Of a DNA stretch of 64,000 nt, positions 25,516-37,256 are shown in pieces. A program made the translations under genes and the position numbers. How positions within the stretch are numbered: the stretch's first letter is position 1; each line of letters begins with the position of its first letter. The notes below the pieces were generated by a model. It did no database searches. It had not been told where the DNA came from and worked only from the letters and a program-made list of their open reading frames with translations. Source of the stretch: Sialis fuliginosa (taxonomy: Eukaryota > Arthropoda > Insecta > Megaloptera > Sialidae); NCBI GenBank assembly GCA_961205875.1, contig OY540812.1, forward strand, positions 23,135,098-23,199,097. Reading direction: 5' to 3'.

Positions 25516-26199
25516 ATATAATAAATTACTAGAGTTTAAGCTAAGTTTTTCTCCATAGGTAATTAATATAATATATTTACTTACAATAATTAGTCATAAC
25601 GTTACATGAAATATCTTAATGGGTAGTATTTTACCCCAAATTACAGTTCATTTAGGAAAACAATATAAGTTTGTTCTTGAAATTAATTTCGATAACAACC
25701 AACAATTCTCAAAAAACTAATGGAAATGACACGCAGTTTTTTTTCGCTATTCGTACCTCTATATTTTTTTATGAATGTACAATAATAACAACAGCTTACA
25801 CATACGGGCAAATACTATAGACATTCAGTCACCAAACCCCATTGATAAAGCGAATAATAATACGAATAGCAGCTACTTTTGTCGTAATCGGACACTTGGT
25901 ACATCTGTGGTGTATGAAAAATAGATAGATCGCTCGTTTTGGTTGAGTGACGCGACACATCAGATCTCTATCACTACATATGTGTGCGTGTATTATGTAT
26001 GTGTATGTAAAAACTAGGGTTGCCAACTGACCTTTCTAGAAGGGACACATTTGTTTTGGCAGAGTAATGTTTTGATATCTAGACATAATCGGTAATTTGC
26101 GACTTTCATTCCATCGTATACATATAAAATAGACTAATTACTCAGACCTCAAGCCTTTTGAAATAAACATATAATTGAATATATGTTTCTTATGACTTA

Positions 26200-26545
26200 C
26201 TAGCTGTGCTCCCTCACGTGAACTACGGAATTATTGTTTAGGATTTAAAAAATATATAGTCGAATTATTTTAGATCTTTTTATTCTACACAATTCTTTAT
26301 TACATTATATTCAATATTTAATGGTTTAGGCAGCGAATTGCTGGCGGAAAACTTTTTTCCGACTTGATTTACTATTATCGTCACTGCTTATTCCCTATGT
26401 TACCTAACATAACATTATATATACTAAAACCTGGGCAAAGAACATATCTATGAATTAAAAAAAAAACATGTAAATAGGATAAGTGGTTCTCGACTTATAA
26501 GCGCACTAACGGACAAATAGACATTGAATTTTATGATATACAAAT
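26200..26545. mobile_element. short interspersed element, copy 1
   Basis: Starts CTAGCTGTGCTCCCTCACGT and GGACTACGG-like words (ACTACGGAATTATTGTTTAG) and ends with AAGTGGTTCTCGA, CTAACGGACA and a TTTTATGATATAC tail. The same beginning and end are found at 35646 and 36570-36705. The retroelement class is not assigned. Confidence 0.55.
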
Positions 26546-27252
26546 ATAGATTGGTTTTCAATAGTGTAATCAGTAGTATTACTATACTTTGTTTTCTATA
26601 ATACATTCTAAAAGACATTGAAAATTAGTATTTTTAAATTCTCGCAATTCTTGAGAATTCCCGAATTTTTTATTTTGATAGTTAGGTACTTACACTATTA
26701 TATTACTGTACACATTATATTGTACTGTATTTTTCAATTAAGAAAAAAAATTTATTAGATAATTCCCAGATATTTCTGTGGAGAAACTATCGGGAAAATA
26801 TTTAATGTGCTTAGCAATATTTAAAATCATATTAATATGTATAACGAATTTCATTTTTCAATATTGGCTATTGTCGTAATCATTCGACTGTATTATTGTA
26901 TAGAATAAATATTATTATCGAGATGTATCTATAAGCTTACATTTTGTTAAGCAATGTGCGGAATTTTTTTTCTAAAATGGCCATTTTTGGTTATCGTTTA
27001 GTCAGATGACTATAGACTAAACGTATAGTATTCATATAGACTCGAGTATTCCTATGCAAGATTCAGGTATAAACTAGGAGTCGCCGAATTACTCTGAGAG
27101 ACGCTCTGGAATACTGTAAGGGTCGCTGGAATACTCTGGGAGATGCTGAGATACTCGAGGGATATTGAAATTTTTTCTGGGGAGTATAGAATAATATTAA
27201 ATAAAAACAACTTGTTTGTCTAAACGTTAAAATTATTTAAGATAAAGTAATC

Positions 27253-27283
27253 GCAAGCTTTCGATTCACAGAATCATCGTCAG
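27253..27283 (-). ncRNA. hammerhead-like core motif
   Basis: On the minus strand: CTGACGA (27283-27277), one spacer base, GATTC / GAATC stem (27275-27271, 27267-27263) with a 3-base loop, GAAA (27262-27259), then GCTTGC. Position 7 of the hammerhead core tolerates any base, so CUGACGA is allowed. AGCT after the GAA could give a minimal stem III with UU at the cleavage position. Stem I is only about 2 bp. Confidence 0.35.
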
Positions 27284-27589
27284 GCTAAAATATAATAATA
27301 AATAACAATTATTATTATGAATAATATTAAATACATATTATAATACAATATAATAATGCTGAGCGTTGAGCAGTAAAATAAAAACTAGATAAATCATTAA
27401 AAAAATATTTTTTCTCAGGAAGGCTTAATTTATCAATATTTTCGTCGGTTACTGTTTTTTATTGACGCTTTTTTCATGCCAAGTTTATAATTTCTAGACC
27501 AACATTTATTCTAAATTTCTCAACCCTAGTAACAACGCTATATACTACTAACAAGATACTAGCGACATACATGTATGCAGTCGACTGTT

Positions 27590-27740
27590 TGTGTGTGTGT
27601 ATTTGCGAGGGTGTGCAGGGGTGCCTCTCAGGCAGTTACGTCACGGCTAGTTGCGCCGGAGGAGGGTCGCACGTCGGGACGGACGTCGCATGCCGTATGG
27701 CGTGATTGCGGCATCGGATAAACAAACATACATCTCTACC
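27590..27740. promoter_or_regulatory. GC-rich islet, candidate regulatory element
   Basis: A GT-repeat leads into about 120 bp of CpG-rich sequence with TTACGTCA, repeated CGTCGG/ACGTCGC words and GATAAACAAAC (a forkhead-like site). No splice signals or protein match are seen. The 83-codon frame here is Arg-rich low-complexity and looks like chance. Confidence 0.3.
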
Positions 27741-27899
27741 CCCACCCCCTCTTCGTCGACCTTTACTTTTATACTGTATACCTCACCCCATCCTTACATC
27801 TCCCTACATCTCGCGAACATCCTATTGTGTGTATGTATGTACCGACATGTAATGAGCTATAATATTATATGTATAGTATATACATACCTGCTTGCTACT

Positions 27900-30130
27900 T
27901 GAAAAATCTTAAAAAACTAAAAAATTGGGTAGATATTAGATAGATTATATAACACAAATATCTTTTATCTTGACCCTTCCATTGACAGTAATGCTGGATT
28001 GTGTAATACAAAAATAAAAGAGGATTAGTTAATCGTTAAAAGTTTTTAAGGCCTTTCTTACGCCAGAACAGGCTTATATTCAATAATTGTTTTTATACAT
28101 ACAACACACACATACAATTACCCCTTTTAACTATGGGGCAAAATAAAATAGCCTGTTTAATAATTTCACATTTTTTGAGTTAAATTCTGCAAAAGTATAG
28201 AAAATTTAATGCTCTACAAAAAAGATTTTGTACAATTTCCACGTAACAGATTTTGATAATTTTGTATGTGACCATCTACTAACCAGACTCAGCTTATAAA
28301 CCGAGCTATATTAAAAAATATATTTAATTATGTTTGTGATAAAAATTTAGGGGACAGCCAGATATACATACTTATTGTTAGTAGGTATACTTTTTATATT
28401 TACCTATACAGATGGACAATTTAAAAAAATACAACAATTAACAGACATATTATTACTTATACCAGAAAACACATTTTATTCCATTGCTTACAAATATGGT
28501 GCATTCTGTGATACCCCTTTTATCTTCCCTTAGTACGTATTGCATAATGGTTAATCCATTGGTTTTTTTTAATTATAAAATTACGAGTTCATCGTCCATT
28601 GTCCAGATTTGATTCAAATTTTGGCACATATTCAGAAAATATACAATGATAATATCGGGATGTCAACAAAGAAAACTAACCATTATAAATCCTTTATATA
28701 TATTTTTCTGTATTATTTTATTTAACGATGTTTAACAAACCATTCTTCCAACCATTAAAAATAAAAACAATCGCGATTATTAATTTGTACAATTTGCAGC
28801 TGTCGATAGAATGTAACAAACCTTTTACAAGAAATATAATTAAATTAGGGATGTAATGCACGTACATACAAATGTGGTAAACAGTGGCGTATCTACATAT
28901 TATGTACCCTATATTATTTTTAAAAACATCTTAATTTTTTCTATCTGTTTTAAAATAAACTATTGTGGACACCATAATACTTTTTTATACAAACCTGAAA
29001 AAATATTATGTTGCATTGTACATTGCACTGAATTTATTAAAAGAAAAACAACTGCACAAATATGTGATAAGCTACCACCACTGAGATATTGAAAAACTGC
29101 ATCTTCATCATCATTCAGAAAAAAAACTATTATAGTTCAATAAAAAATATATTTTTCCAATATTTCTAAAAAAATCTTTATTTTTTTAAATTTTATTAAC
29201 TTCCAAGCATAGGGAAGTTATTGTATTGGGTCCGAAAATCGAAATAAAAAATTTCAACATATTTTTATGTTTCAAGGTCACTATAGTAAATTTCACTATT
29301 TTCAATAAGATGTATGTATGTACGTAATACATGCGTGTATTTATTTCCTGCAAGAAATATCGCAAATAAAAAATGATATTGACTTCGTTGAGGTACCAAT
29401 CGAAGCAACTTGATGTGAATATGATCTGAAAGAAATTTCATCGAATTCGGTCTAACCGTTTTTTTATTAGAATAAAAAGACTGCCAAAAGTAGATTTCAG
29501 AATTTCTTGAAACAATTTATTATAATCTGATTTTTTGTTTTGGTGGCAATCGATACTTTGAAATTTAAAAAATAGTCCAGACGTGTTTTAAGTGATATTT
29601 TAGACACCTACTGTTAAAATAACATATTCACATAAATTATATGGAAACAATAAATAATCAATATTCAAGTATTGATAGTCATACCATGTTGAGAAGTTGG
29701 TTGTGTGGACCTCAAGGGTCGCACCCCACGGTTTGTTTTATTTCTATTTTGGGTATTTATATTGTCATTTTTTGTAAAGTTATTGACTTCCTCCTCGTAT
29801 TCCACTACAGCTACGCCTCTGGTAATGCTAAATGTACAACAATCGTCAGTGGATGTAATAGAATTACTGCTGTGACGTGCTCACAATGATATCTGAACGT
29901 TTGATGTCTGATTACATCGAAGTGTGCCGATCTATTGTTCTCTGTGCAGTAATATGGTTAATGTGTGGATATATTTGCATATGTTATTATGGTTAGTTAT
30001 TTATTTTTAATTCTATGTACATGTATGGAAATTTATCATACGTAGCGAAATTTACATCTTTTGTGTTGATTTGCACTAAATCTTCGATTATCCATCAGCT
30101 TTAGTACGGACCATTGTACAGCTGTACAGC
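27900..30130. other. AT-rich non-coding stretch
   Basis: Contains one likely dispersed repeat (29198) and a single CAGTGGCGTATC transposon end near 28883. No gene is visible. Confidence 0.55.
29198..29490. repeat. degenerate repeat starting GGGAAGTTATTGTATTGGG
   Basis: This block (TATTGGGTCCGAAAATCG, GTTTCAAGGTCAC, GTATGTATGTACG) looks like a dispersed arthropod repeat by word composition. No second copy is in the window, so the call rests on general familiarity only. Confidence 0.3.
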
Positions 30131-30468
30131 TAATGCCCGGTATTATAAAGGACCTAACAAAATTTGTTAGCTAGCAATTACATTCAAATGGGGTATTAAT
30201 TCTGTACTAGTATCTATGGATTAGTTATAGAATTTAGAGCAGTGACACTTCAACTAATTGTAACACAGTTGGCATCTTTGACCGTACAAAATAATTTTCA
30301 TAACATCACCACTGTTTTAATACCGTTTGTATTTACCTTCAACGCGTGCGCGAAACTTGTCAAAGTCATCAACAAACTCCAAAAGAACTGTCATATAAGT
30401 TTGATATCTCAGTTGAAAGTGTTTGTTAGCTAACAAATTTGTTAGGTCCTTTATGATACCGGACATAA
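30131..30468. mobile_element. miniature element with TAATGCCCGG ends, copy 1
   Basis: Inverted ends of about 45 bp: TAATGCCCGGTATTATAAAG with GGACCTAACAAA inside, and the complement on the right. The interior has ACGCGTGCGCGAAAC, similar to the second copy at 49183. Confidence 0.75.
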
Positions 30469-30542
30469 GAGGTAGTAGGAAACAAAATGTAAAAGTTGAG
30501 AAAAATGGCATTAATGTTTTTGGTATTCTACTGTGTCTATTC

Positions 30543-30585
30543 AGGGGCGGATCCAGACTTACAATTTGAGGGGGGGGGGTCATCA
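30543..30585. mobile_element. single end of a CAGGGGCGGATCC-type element
   Basis: CAGGGGCGGATCCAGA followed by a G run is the typical left end of a hAT-type miniature element. I do not find the matching right end. Confidence 0.35.
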
Positions 30586-30762
30586 TCCTATTATTGTACG
30601 ATATATGAAAATTGATTAATGGTAGGTTTGCATTATAGAAGTTAGATTTAATATTTTATAATAAAAATATTAAAAAATGAGAAGAATAAAAAATGAGTTT
30701 TGATGTTAATGTAATTCGATTCGCCAATTTAAAAATTATACAGTGTGTAATAAATTCATATA

Positions 30763-30881
30763 CAGTGAAATCTCGTTAGTACGTTTTACTTTAGTACGTT
30801 GTTTGCCATAGTACAGGCATTATTCCATAAGACGTATTTTCCCCTCACGTCTTTCTTAAATATACTAACGAGGTTCCACTG
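30763..30881. mobile_element. 119-bp pogo-like miniature element
   Basis: CAGTGAAATCTCGTTAGTAC at the left and GTACTAACGAGG-like ACTAACGAGGTTCCACTG at the right are inverted copies. CAGTGGAACCTCG ends are typical of pogo/Tigger elements. TA precedes the left end; the right flank does not preserve it. Confidence 0.6.
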
Positions 30882-31379
30882 TGTTAAGTTATCTTAATAT
30901 AAATATTAATATAAATATGTTAGTTACGTGCAAAGAAATATTTTTACAAAAAATGAAGCCGGTAGGTGGCACTGGAGTCGAGATATTTACGAAAATGTGT
31001 ATTTATGGTCTGATTTTTAAACAAATTATTATTTTTAGGCAGAACAACATTTGTCGGATCAGCTAAAACAACAATTACAACCTTCCATTCGTGACAGGGG
31101 GTGAAATATTAACGCGAAGCCGAGACTGGTCTGCTAGTTAAATTATAAATAACATGTTTTCTTTCTAAATATGAAATATTTTATTTAATATTTATTTTAT
31201 AATATTTAATAAAAAATATTACAAAACGTATTTGAATTATAGAAACACCTAATTATACTGACACATTTGAAGACAAATATATTGATGCCACCCCCTTTAT
31301 ACCAGTCCATGTCCTAGCCAACAACTAATTTAATAAAACGCAAGTTTTTCACATCACCCATTCGCAGTAGAGTTTCATC

Positions 31380-31640
31380 AGCACCGTTGTTGTTTACCTT
31401 GCTATAATTCGCGCATCAGTCGGCGTGTTGACCTCAGTCAGCAGCAGCAATAACCATTTACGGTGGTTCCGTATTCTTAATTCCCCGGGCACGTGTTTGC
31501 GCGGCCGATGATGTTGCCGTCTGATTGCAGCGCCGCGGAATGAAAACAAATTGCTCACCGGATATTGCCGCACGCTTCTTATTTTGTACCTTTGTTTGCC
31601 TCGTTCGTCTGTCATATAGAATTGTACTATATACATATAT
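31380..31640. promoter_or_regulatory. GC-rich islet, candidate regulatory element
   Basis: About 250 bp of GC-rich sequence contains CCCCGGGCACGTG, GCGCGGCCGATG and GCAGCGCCGCGG words, between a repeat fragment on the left and AT-rich DNA on the right. Overlapping minus-strand frames of 78 and 84 codons show no recognisable domain. It could be an enhancer, or the 5' exon of an unseen transcript. Confidence 0.3.
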
Positions 31641-32874
31641 GCATACATAGAGAACTATACATATATGTATCTGAATATTCATAACCATGAACATATACGT
31701 AATACACTGTGAAATAGGTAGGTACTACAAATTCTTCAAGTAAAAAATTATATTGAAGAAAATTATAAATTAACACACACAAAACTAAACTATACTAGTT
31801 GTGAATATGAAGTGTGTAAATAATAATTCAAATCCTTTTTGTAGATTTGCAAAAATTTAATACTTATCCAAATGGACCAGGTACCGTTACAAAAAACGGT
31901 TACTTGTAAAAGTGGTCTTTTTAAGAAAAAATATGTTAAAAAACAACATAAATTCTTCCATCAAATAGCGGAGGAGCACAAGGCGTTTAAATGTTTTTTA
32001 CTTTGAAATATCACTTTTTGAAACGTTTACCGAAGATACATACATATCTATCTATATTTTGAATATATGTCATATAATTACATATAAATAGATATTAGTT
32101 ACTAATACAAAATTTCGAATATTTTCAAAACTCCTGAGGGAGCGTCCATATATAATTTACGTAAGGATGATTTTCGAAATATTCGATCCCCTCTCCCACT
32201 TTATTAGGATCTGGAAATATAAGGTGACCCCCACCCCCTTTACGTAAGTTTTGTTTAAATATTTGTATAGTAGCAAAGTATTTATTAAAAGTTTTTAATT
32301 GATTCAATATACAAAAAAGCAATTACAACAATCGAAACAATTAATGTATTTTAAAATAATTAATTAGAAAAAACCTACCTAAGTAATGCTTTTGACTCCC
32401 CTCTTCACAACGTAATATAGCTTTACGCAATGAATGGATGCTCTTTGATCAGAACTCAAATTTTAGGAAAATTTACAATTCTTAAATAAAAATTTACTAT
32501 CCGTATTGCAATAATTTACAAACTTATTGTATTTTTAAATAAAAGATTGTATTTTTTATAATAAGTCTATTAATTATTACAATAGAGATAGTATATTTAA
32601 ATTTGAGAATTGTAATTTTTCCTGTTTGAGTCCCATTTTTCTCCATGTAAGTTTGGAGTCCTTACAGAGACAAACATTTTGTTAAAAAATAATTAAAATC
32701 GGTGTAATTTTACAGAACTTATCGCGAATGAAAGAAAATTTAATACACAGGCACATGCACAACTGCTATGAGAAAAACAACTTTTTTACGTTTCGAAGGT
32801 AAAAGAATCATTATTTGGCCTTATCTCGAACACGATTACAAATTATTCATTTTTGTATAATTATATTGAATTCA

Positions 32875-33408
32875 TTTTGTTAATTTATTACCATACTTCT
32901 GAAACTTCGTAAGTGGCTTCTTTTTGACGAGTCTAGCAACGTTTTTATTCACGAAAATTTTTAAAAATGGGGCATTTTCGAACGTGCAGCTGCGGAATTT
33001 TTCTGGCAGCGGACTAGAAAAACGGCCCAAGATATTTGTCGGACAAAATGACCAATGGATTGTAAAAATATTTATTATTTAATCCTACAAATTTCAACTA
33101 GCTGGTAATAAACTATAATAACCTCATTATTTTGACATGTTGGAGGTTGCTGACTAGGTGATACCCCACTATTTTTGTCCAACAATATTTTTTTTACGAT
33201 TTACTCACCATATTATCTTAGTTACAATCCATTTGTCATTTTGTCCGACAAATATCTTGGGCCGTTTTTTCAGTCCGCTGCTTGGAAAATTCCATGGCAC
33301 ATTCGAAAATGCCCCATTTTTAAGAATTTTCGCAAATAAAAAAGTTGTTAGCTCGTCAAAAAGAATTCACTCACGAAGTTTCAGAAGTATGGTAATTAAT
33401 TAACAAAA
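32875..33408. mobile_element. fold-back element with about 190-bp arms
   Basis: Arms 32875-33063 and 33222-33408 are inverted copies at roughly 90 percent identity (shared TTACCATACTTCTGAAACTT, AAAATGGGGCATTTTCGAA, GTCGGACAAAATGAC). The centre is 158 bp. An 81-codon frame in the right arm is a by-product. Confidence 0.8.
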
Positions 33409-33604
33409 GGGTCGACGTACTGAGGACTAAAAAGAGTTTTGTAGAAGAAGAGGTAGATTTGATTTCACTATATCTGCACACAAAAAAATTCACAACATAT
33501 AAATATATACATTTGGCATTAAAATTGAACAGAACCTCAAACTTTCAGACTCAATTAGTTTCAGTATACGACACACACATATATTTCAATAAATAACAAA
33601 ACAA

Positions 33605-33800
33605 ATACTGTGTCTGTGTGACAGCGGCCCGGTTTGAACGTTATTATGTGTACACATTTAGATAAATTGCTATATTATGTTAGCAACACGGACAATAATG
33701 ACGGAGACGTGCGCGCATGCCCGTGTTTGTTTATAGGAAATTGCAATTTAACTCGTCAACATAAATTATAGAATCGGCCATGTTCTCATCAATCTAGCAA
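33605..33800. promoter_or_regulatory. GC-richer islet, candidate enhancer
   Basis: The block lies right of a fold-back element and contains GACAGCGGCCCGG, ACGTGCGCGCATGCCCG and TGTTTGTTTATAGG (a forkhead-like word). No gene is visible. Confidence 0.22.
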
Positions 33801-34425
33801 AAACTTGTCTCTTGGAACAATTGCCGTCGTAAAAACTATTATGAAGCTGGACAAATTTATTGTACTGTTTTTACGTATTTGGTGTTACGTTTTTCTTATT
33901 CTTTTTATCAATTTTGATCTTATTTATTGCTGTTGTAATAAACGATTTTTTTAAAACTATAGTTAACTTAATTTTGATTAATGGATATGGACCGCATTAA
34001 CTTTAAAGTATGTTTTTAGTACATGTGTATCTAGTACATATTCAAGTATACTTTTTAAATAATTGTTATAGATAAGCAAAACTTTTAAAAAGCTGTGACT
34101 GAGAGCCAGAAGCTAACATTAATGCAAATATAATTACAGTAAAATTAATTTCAGTAATTTTAACACATCACATAAATCTATTAACCCTAGACACTATTAG
34201 ATCATATAAAAAAATGTTTCATTTCATATTTAAAAAAAAAATTCGTGTGTTGAATTTTTTTTGATCTCGGCATTATTATACATTATACATACCTACTCAC
34301 TTTTTTAGATTTTTTCATTTAAACTTTCGGAGATATTTTTACTTTTTTTTTATTTGATAAACGAAGATTTGAATACTAATAAAACGTTTACATATATGAT
34401 ATAATTAAAACTGAAAATTACATAA

Positions 34426-34821
34426 AGTGTATTCCAAGTTTATTAAGACATAGGAAATTTAACATGGGGACAATTAGAAATGTTGTAGCAGCCTTTGGTC
34501 AAACGATGTGTTATTGGTGCATTTTGAAATGCCGCTTCGAAACTAGCTGTTAAATTTTAAATTAATCAACAGTAATTTGTTTTCAACTTTAATAAAGAAT
34601 AAAATACATTAATGAAATTAAAGTAAGCATCCTAGATAAAATTATAATATTTTTTGGCAGATATAATTTTGAAAACAAAATACTAATTACTATTTTATTA
34701 ATTGTGGCGGCATTTCAAAATACACAAATCACACATTGTTAAATTTGACCAAAGGTTACAATAAGACTTCTAATTGCCCCCATGTTAAATTTCCTATGTC
34801 TTAATCAACTTGGAATACACT
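34426..34821. mobile_element. fold-back element with about 112-bp arms
   Basis: Arms 34426-34537 and 34707-34821 are inverted copies (shared AGTGTATTCCAAGT, AGACATAGGAAATTTAACAT, TTTTGAAATGCCGC). AT-rich centre. No gene. Confidence 0.8.
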
Positions 34822-35645
34822 GTATATTTTTAAAAATGGGTGTGTGTACTTATATATATGCGTTGGAAGTAAACACTTATCAGTTTTTATAACCCTCGAC
34901 CCCTCTGGTGGCGAACCAGACGACATTACGCCATTTAAACTGGACGCTTTTTTCATTTTCACACCGTTTTATTTAAATTTGCGTAGTTGTCTTTCAAATG
35001 TTCGAAGTTTTACTGTAACCTTCACTATCTACTATTTTTCATAAATGTGTCATACTGTCTATCTCAGTTTTCATACACAAACTTAATTTACTATCTCTTT
35101 CTCACAAGTATATAAAGCAAATATACGCTACACCTTCGATAACTCTCGTGTTGCACTCGTCCGCGTTGTCTGTACCTGAGCCGCACTCTTTTATTGTTAT
35201 CGATAACTACTCAGCTAACTTCACAACAAAAACGAGAAAATGCTCATCGAAAAATATGTTGCGGTGCGTAAAGCAGGGCTTCGAACCGTTATTTTTTTCG
35301 TTTCGGTTTTCGTTTCGGTTCGAGCGAAAAAAATTATATCGGTTCAGTTCAGGTTTTCGTTCCGCAGAAAATAACGGTTTTTTCGGTTTTCGGTTCAGCT
35401 CTGAGTGATTAATTATTTTTTTTTAATTTGTATCCGCATCCTCATTTTTCTACAAGGGTATTATATCATATATAACGGATATATTTTCTACAAAACTACA
35501 AACTAATGCAGTTAGATCAGTCAAATAAAAATTTGATTTTAGGAATTTTAATAAAATTGAAATATGTTGCTAAACTTGATATAAATATAGATATCTCATA
35601 ATTTTTATTTTTATTTTGTATAATTTTGAATATATGTATGTATAA

Positions 35646-36705
35646 CTAGCTGGGCCCGCGCGGCTTCGCCCGCTTGGACTACGGAATTATTGTTTAGGAT
35701 TATTGAAAAATATAGTTGAATTAAGTACAAACACGATTAATTATTATCGTAATAAAAACTAATCAAAACCTAATGTACCTAAAAAAAAAAAAATCAGAAC
35801 AAAAATTACAAATAATTTTAGTTAATATGTCAGCTTGGCGCGATCGAGGAGCGAGGAGACTCCAGTTTTTTTTTTAAATATAGCTTACACCATTATCTTT
35901 AAGACTATCTAATGTCCGAAGAACTTCGAGACCGCCTTCGGCTATTATTAATAAATTTAAATTGAAAATTTAACAAATAAATTGAATAGTTAATACGTCA
36001 GCTTGGCGCGATCGAGGAGACTCCAGTTTTTTTTTAAATATAGCTTACACCATTATCTTTAAGACTATCTAATGCCCGAAGACCTTCGAGACCGCCTTCG
36101 GCTATTATTAAGAAATTTAAATTGAAAATTTAACAAATAAGTTGAATAGTTAATATGTCAGCTTGGCGCGATCGAGGAGACTCCAGTTTTTTTTTAAATA
36201 TAGCTTACACCATTATCTTTAAGACTATCTAATGCCCGAAGACCTTCGAGACCGCCTTCGGCTATTATTAAGAAATTTAAATTGAAAATTTAACAAATAA
36301 GTTGAATAGTTAATATGTCAGCTTGCCGCGATTGAGGAGACTCCAGTTTTTTTTTAAATATAGCTTACACCATTATCTTTAAGACTATCTAATGCCCGAA
36401 AACCTTCGAGACCGCCTTCGGCTATTATTAAGAAATTTAAATTGAAAATTTAACAAATAAGTTGAATAGTTAATATGTCAGCTTGGCGCGATCGAGGAGA
36501 CTCTAGTTTTTTTTTTAAATATAGCTTACACCATTATCTTTAAGACTATCTAATAACCGAAAAATATAGCCTATAACCTGGCCAGAGAACGTACCTATGA
36601 ATTAAAAAAAAACACGTAAATCGGATAAGTGGTTCTCGAGTGATAAGGTAACTAACGGACAGACAGACAGACAGAGAGACGTTGAGCTTTATATATGTAT
36701 ACTAA
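35646..36705. mobile_element. interspersed element nested in the hAT element
   Basis: Starts AGCTGGGCCCGCGCGGCTTC and ends with GTGGTTCTCGAG, CTAACGGACAGACAGACAGA and a TTTATATATGTATAC tail; left flank ATATATGTATGTATA resembles the right flank. Its middle is a 160-bp tandem array (35831-36556). It shares both ends with 26200-26545, which lacks the array. Confidence 0.6.
35831..36556. repeat. 160-bp tandem repeat, about 4.5 units
   Basis: Units start at 35831, 35999, 36159, 36319 and 36479 (CAGCTTGSCGCGATYGAGGA). The first is 168 bp because of a small internal duplication (GCGAGGAG), the next three are exactly 160 bp, and the last stops after about 78 bp. Units 2-4 are almost identical, so expansion is recent. 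Confidence 0.9.
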
Positions 36706-36910
36706 GGATGTATATTATAACTGATTAAAATAAGTGATTATTGCAAATATATTTTTTAAATGATTCTATTGAAGCTTGTAGCGAATTTTAAAATGAAGCA
36801 TTGGCGTATCATTGTTTTTATTTAAGTGTATGTTTTCATTTCATGATCTCTTTTATTAAAACTATACGTTTTGTCGTTTTCCCTCTAATTATGTTTTTTT
36901 CCCGTCAGTC

Positions 36911-36934
36911 TCTCCAAAAACGGGGTTTCACTGT
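36911..36934. mobile_element. solitary pogo-like end
   Basis: CCAAAAACGGGGTTTCACTG followed by TA resembles the right end of a pogo-type element, inside the larger hAT element. No left partner found. Confidence 0.3.
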
Positions 36935-37256
36935 ATTAATGAATGAAATAAAGAAAACAATTAAAAAAATTAATACTTAATATGGATGGTAGTGACTAGT
37001 TGACTAGTAAGTGACCCAAGAATATAAGAGCGAATACCCAAAACGTATAAGACGTGTTGCGTTAATGACAACTGAAAGACAATTTAAAAAAACCGGTATT
37101 TTTTTTTCGGTTCGGTTCCGGTTTTCGTTCCGGCAAAAAATAACGGTTTTTCCGGTTTTCGGTTCAGTTCCGGTTCGAAGCCCTGGCGTAAAGTATAACT
37201 TCAAATACTCAGGTATATTATTGGTCCACCATTTACTATAATTATGAGTATGCCTA

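Larger units (their letters stand above)
35274..37185. mobile_element. hAT-type element, 1.9 kb, non-autonomous, carrying a nested insertion
   Basis: Ends CAGGGCTTCGAACCG and CGGTTCGAAGCCCTG, followed inward by CGGTTTTCGGTTC-type repeats on both sides. The flanks are an exact 8-bp duplication GCGTAAAG (35266-35273 and 37186-37193). This is a textbook hAT signature. There is no transposase frame; much of the interior is a second element (35646-36705). Confidence 0.85.

Noticed and set aside
31350..31385. CTGATGA on the minus strand as a fourth hammerhead-like motif
   Set aside because: CTGATGAAACTC can pair only weakly with GGGT and no GAAA follows the stem directly, so the core order fails.
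31478..31492. TTCCCCGGGCA as a COE binding site
   Set aside because: Only one half-site fits TCCC; the other half has GGCA instead of GGGA.
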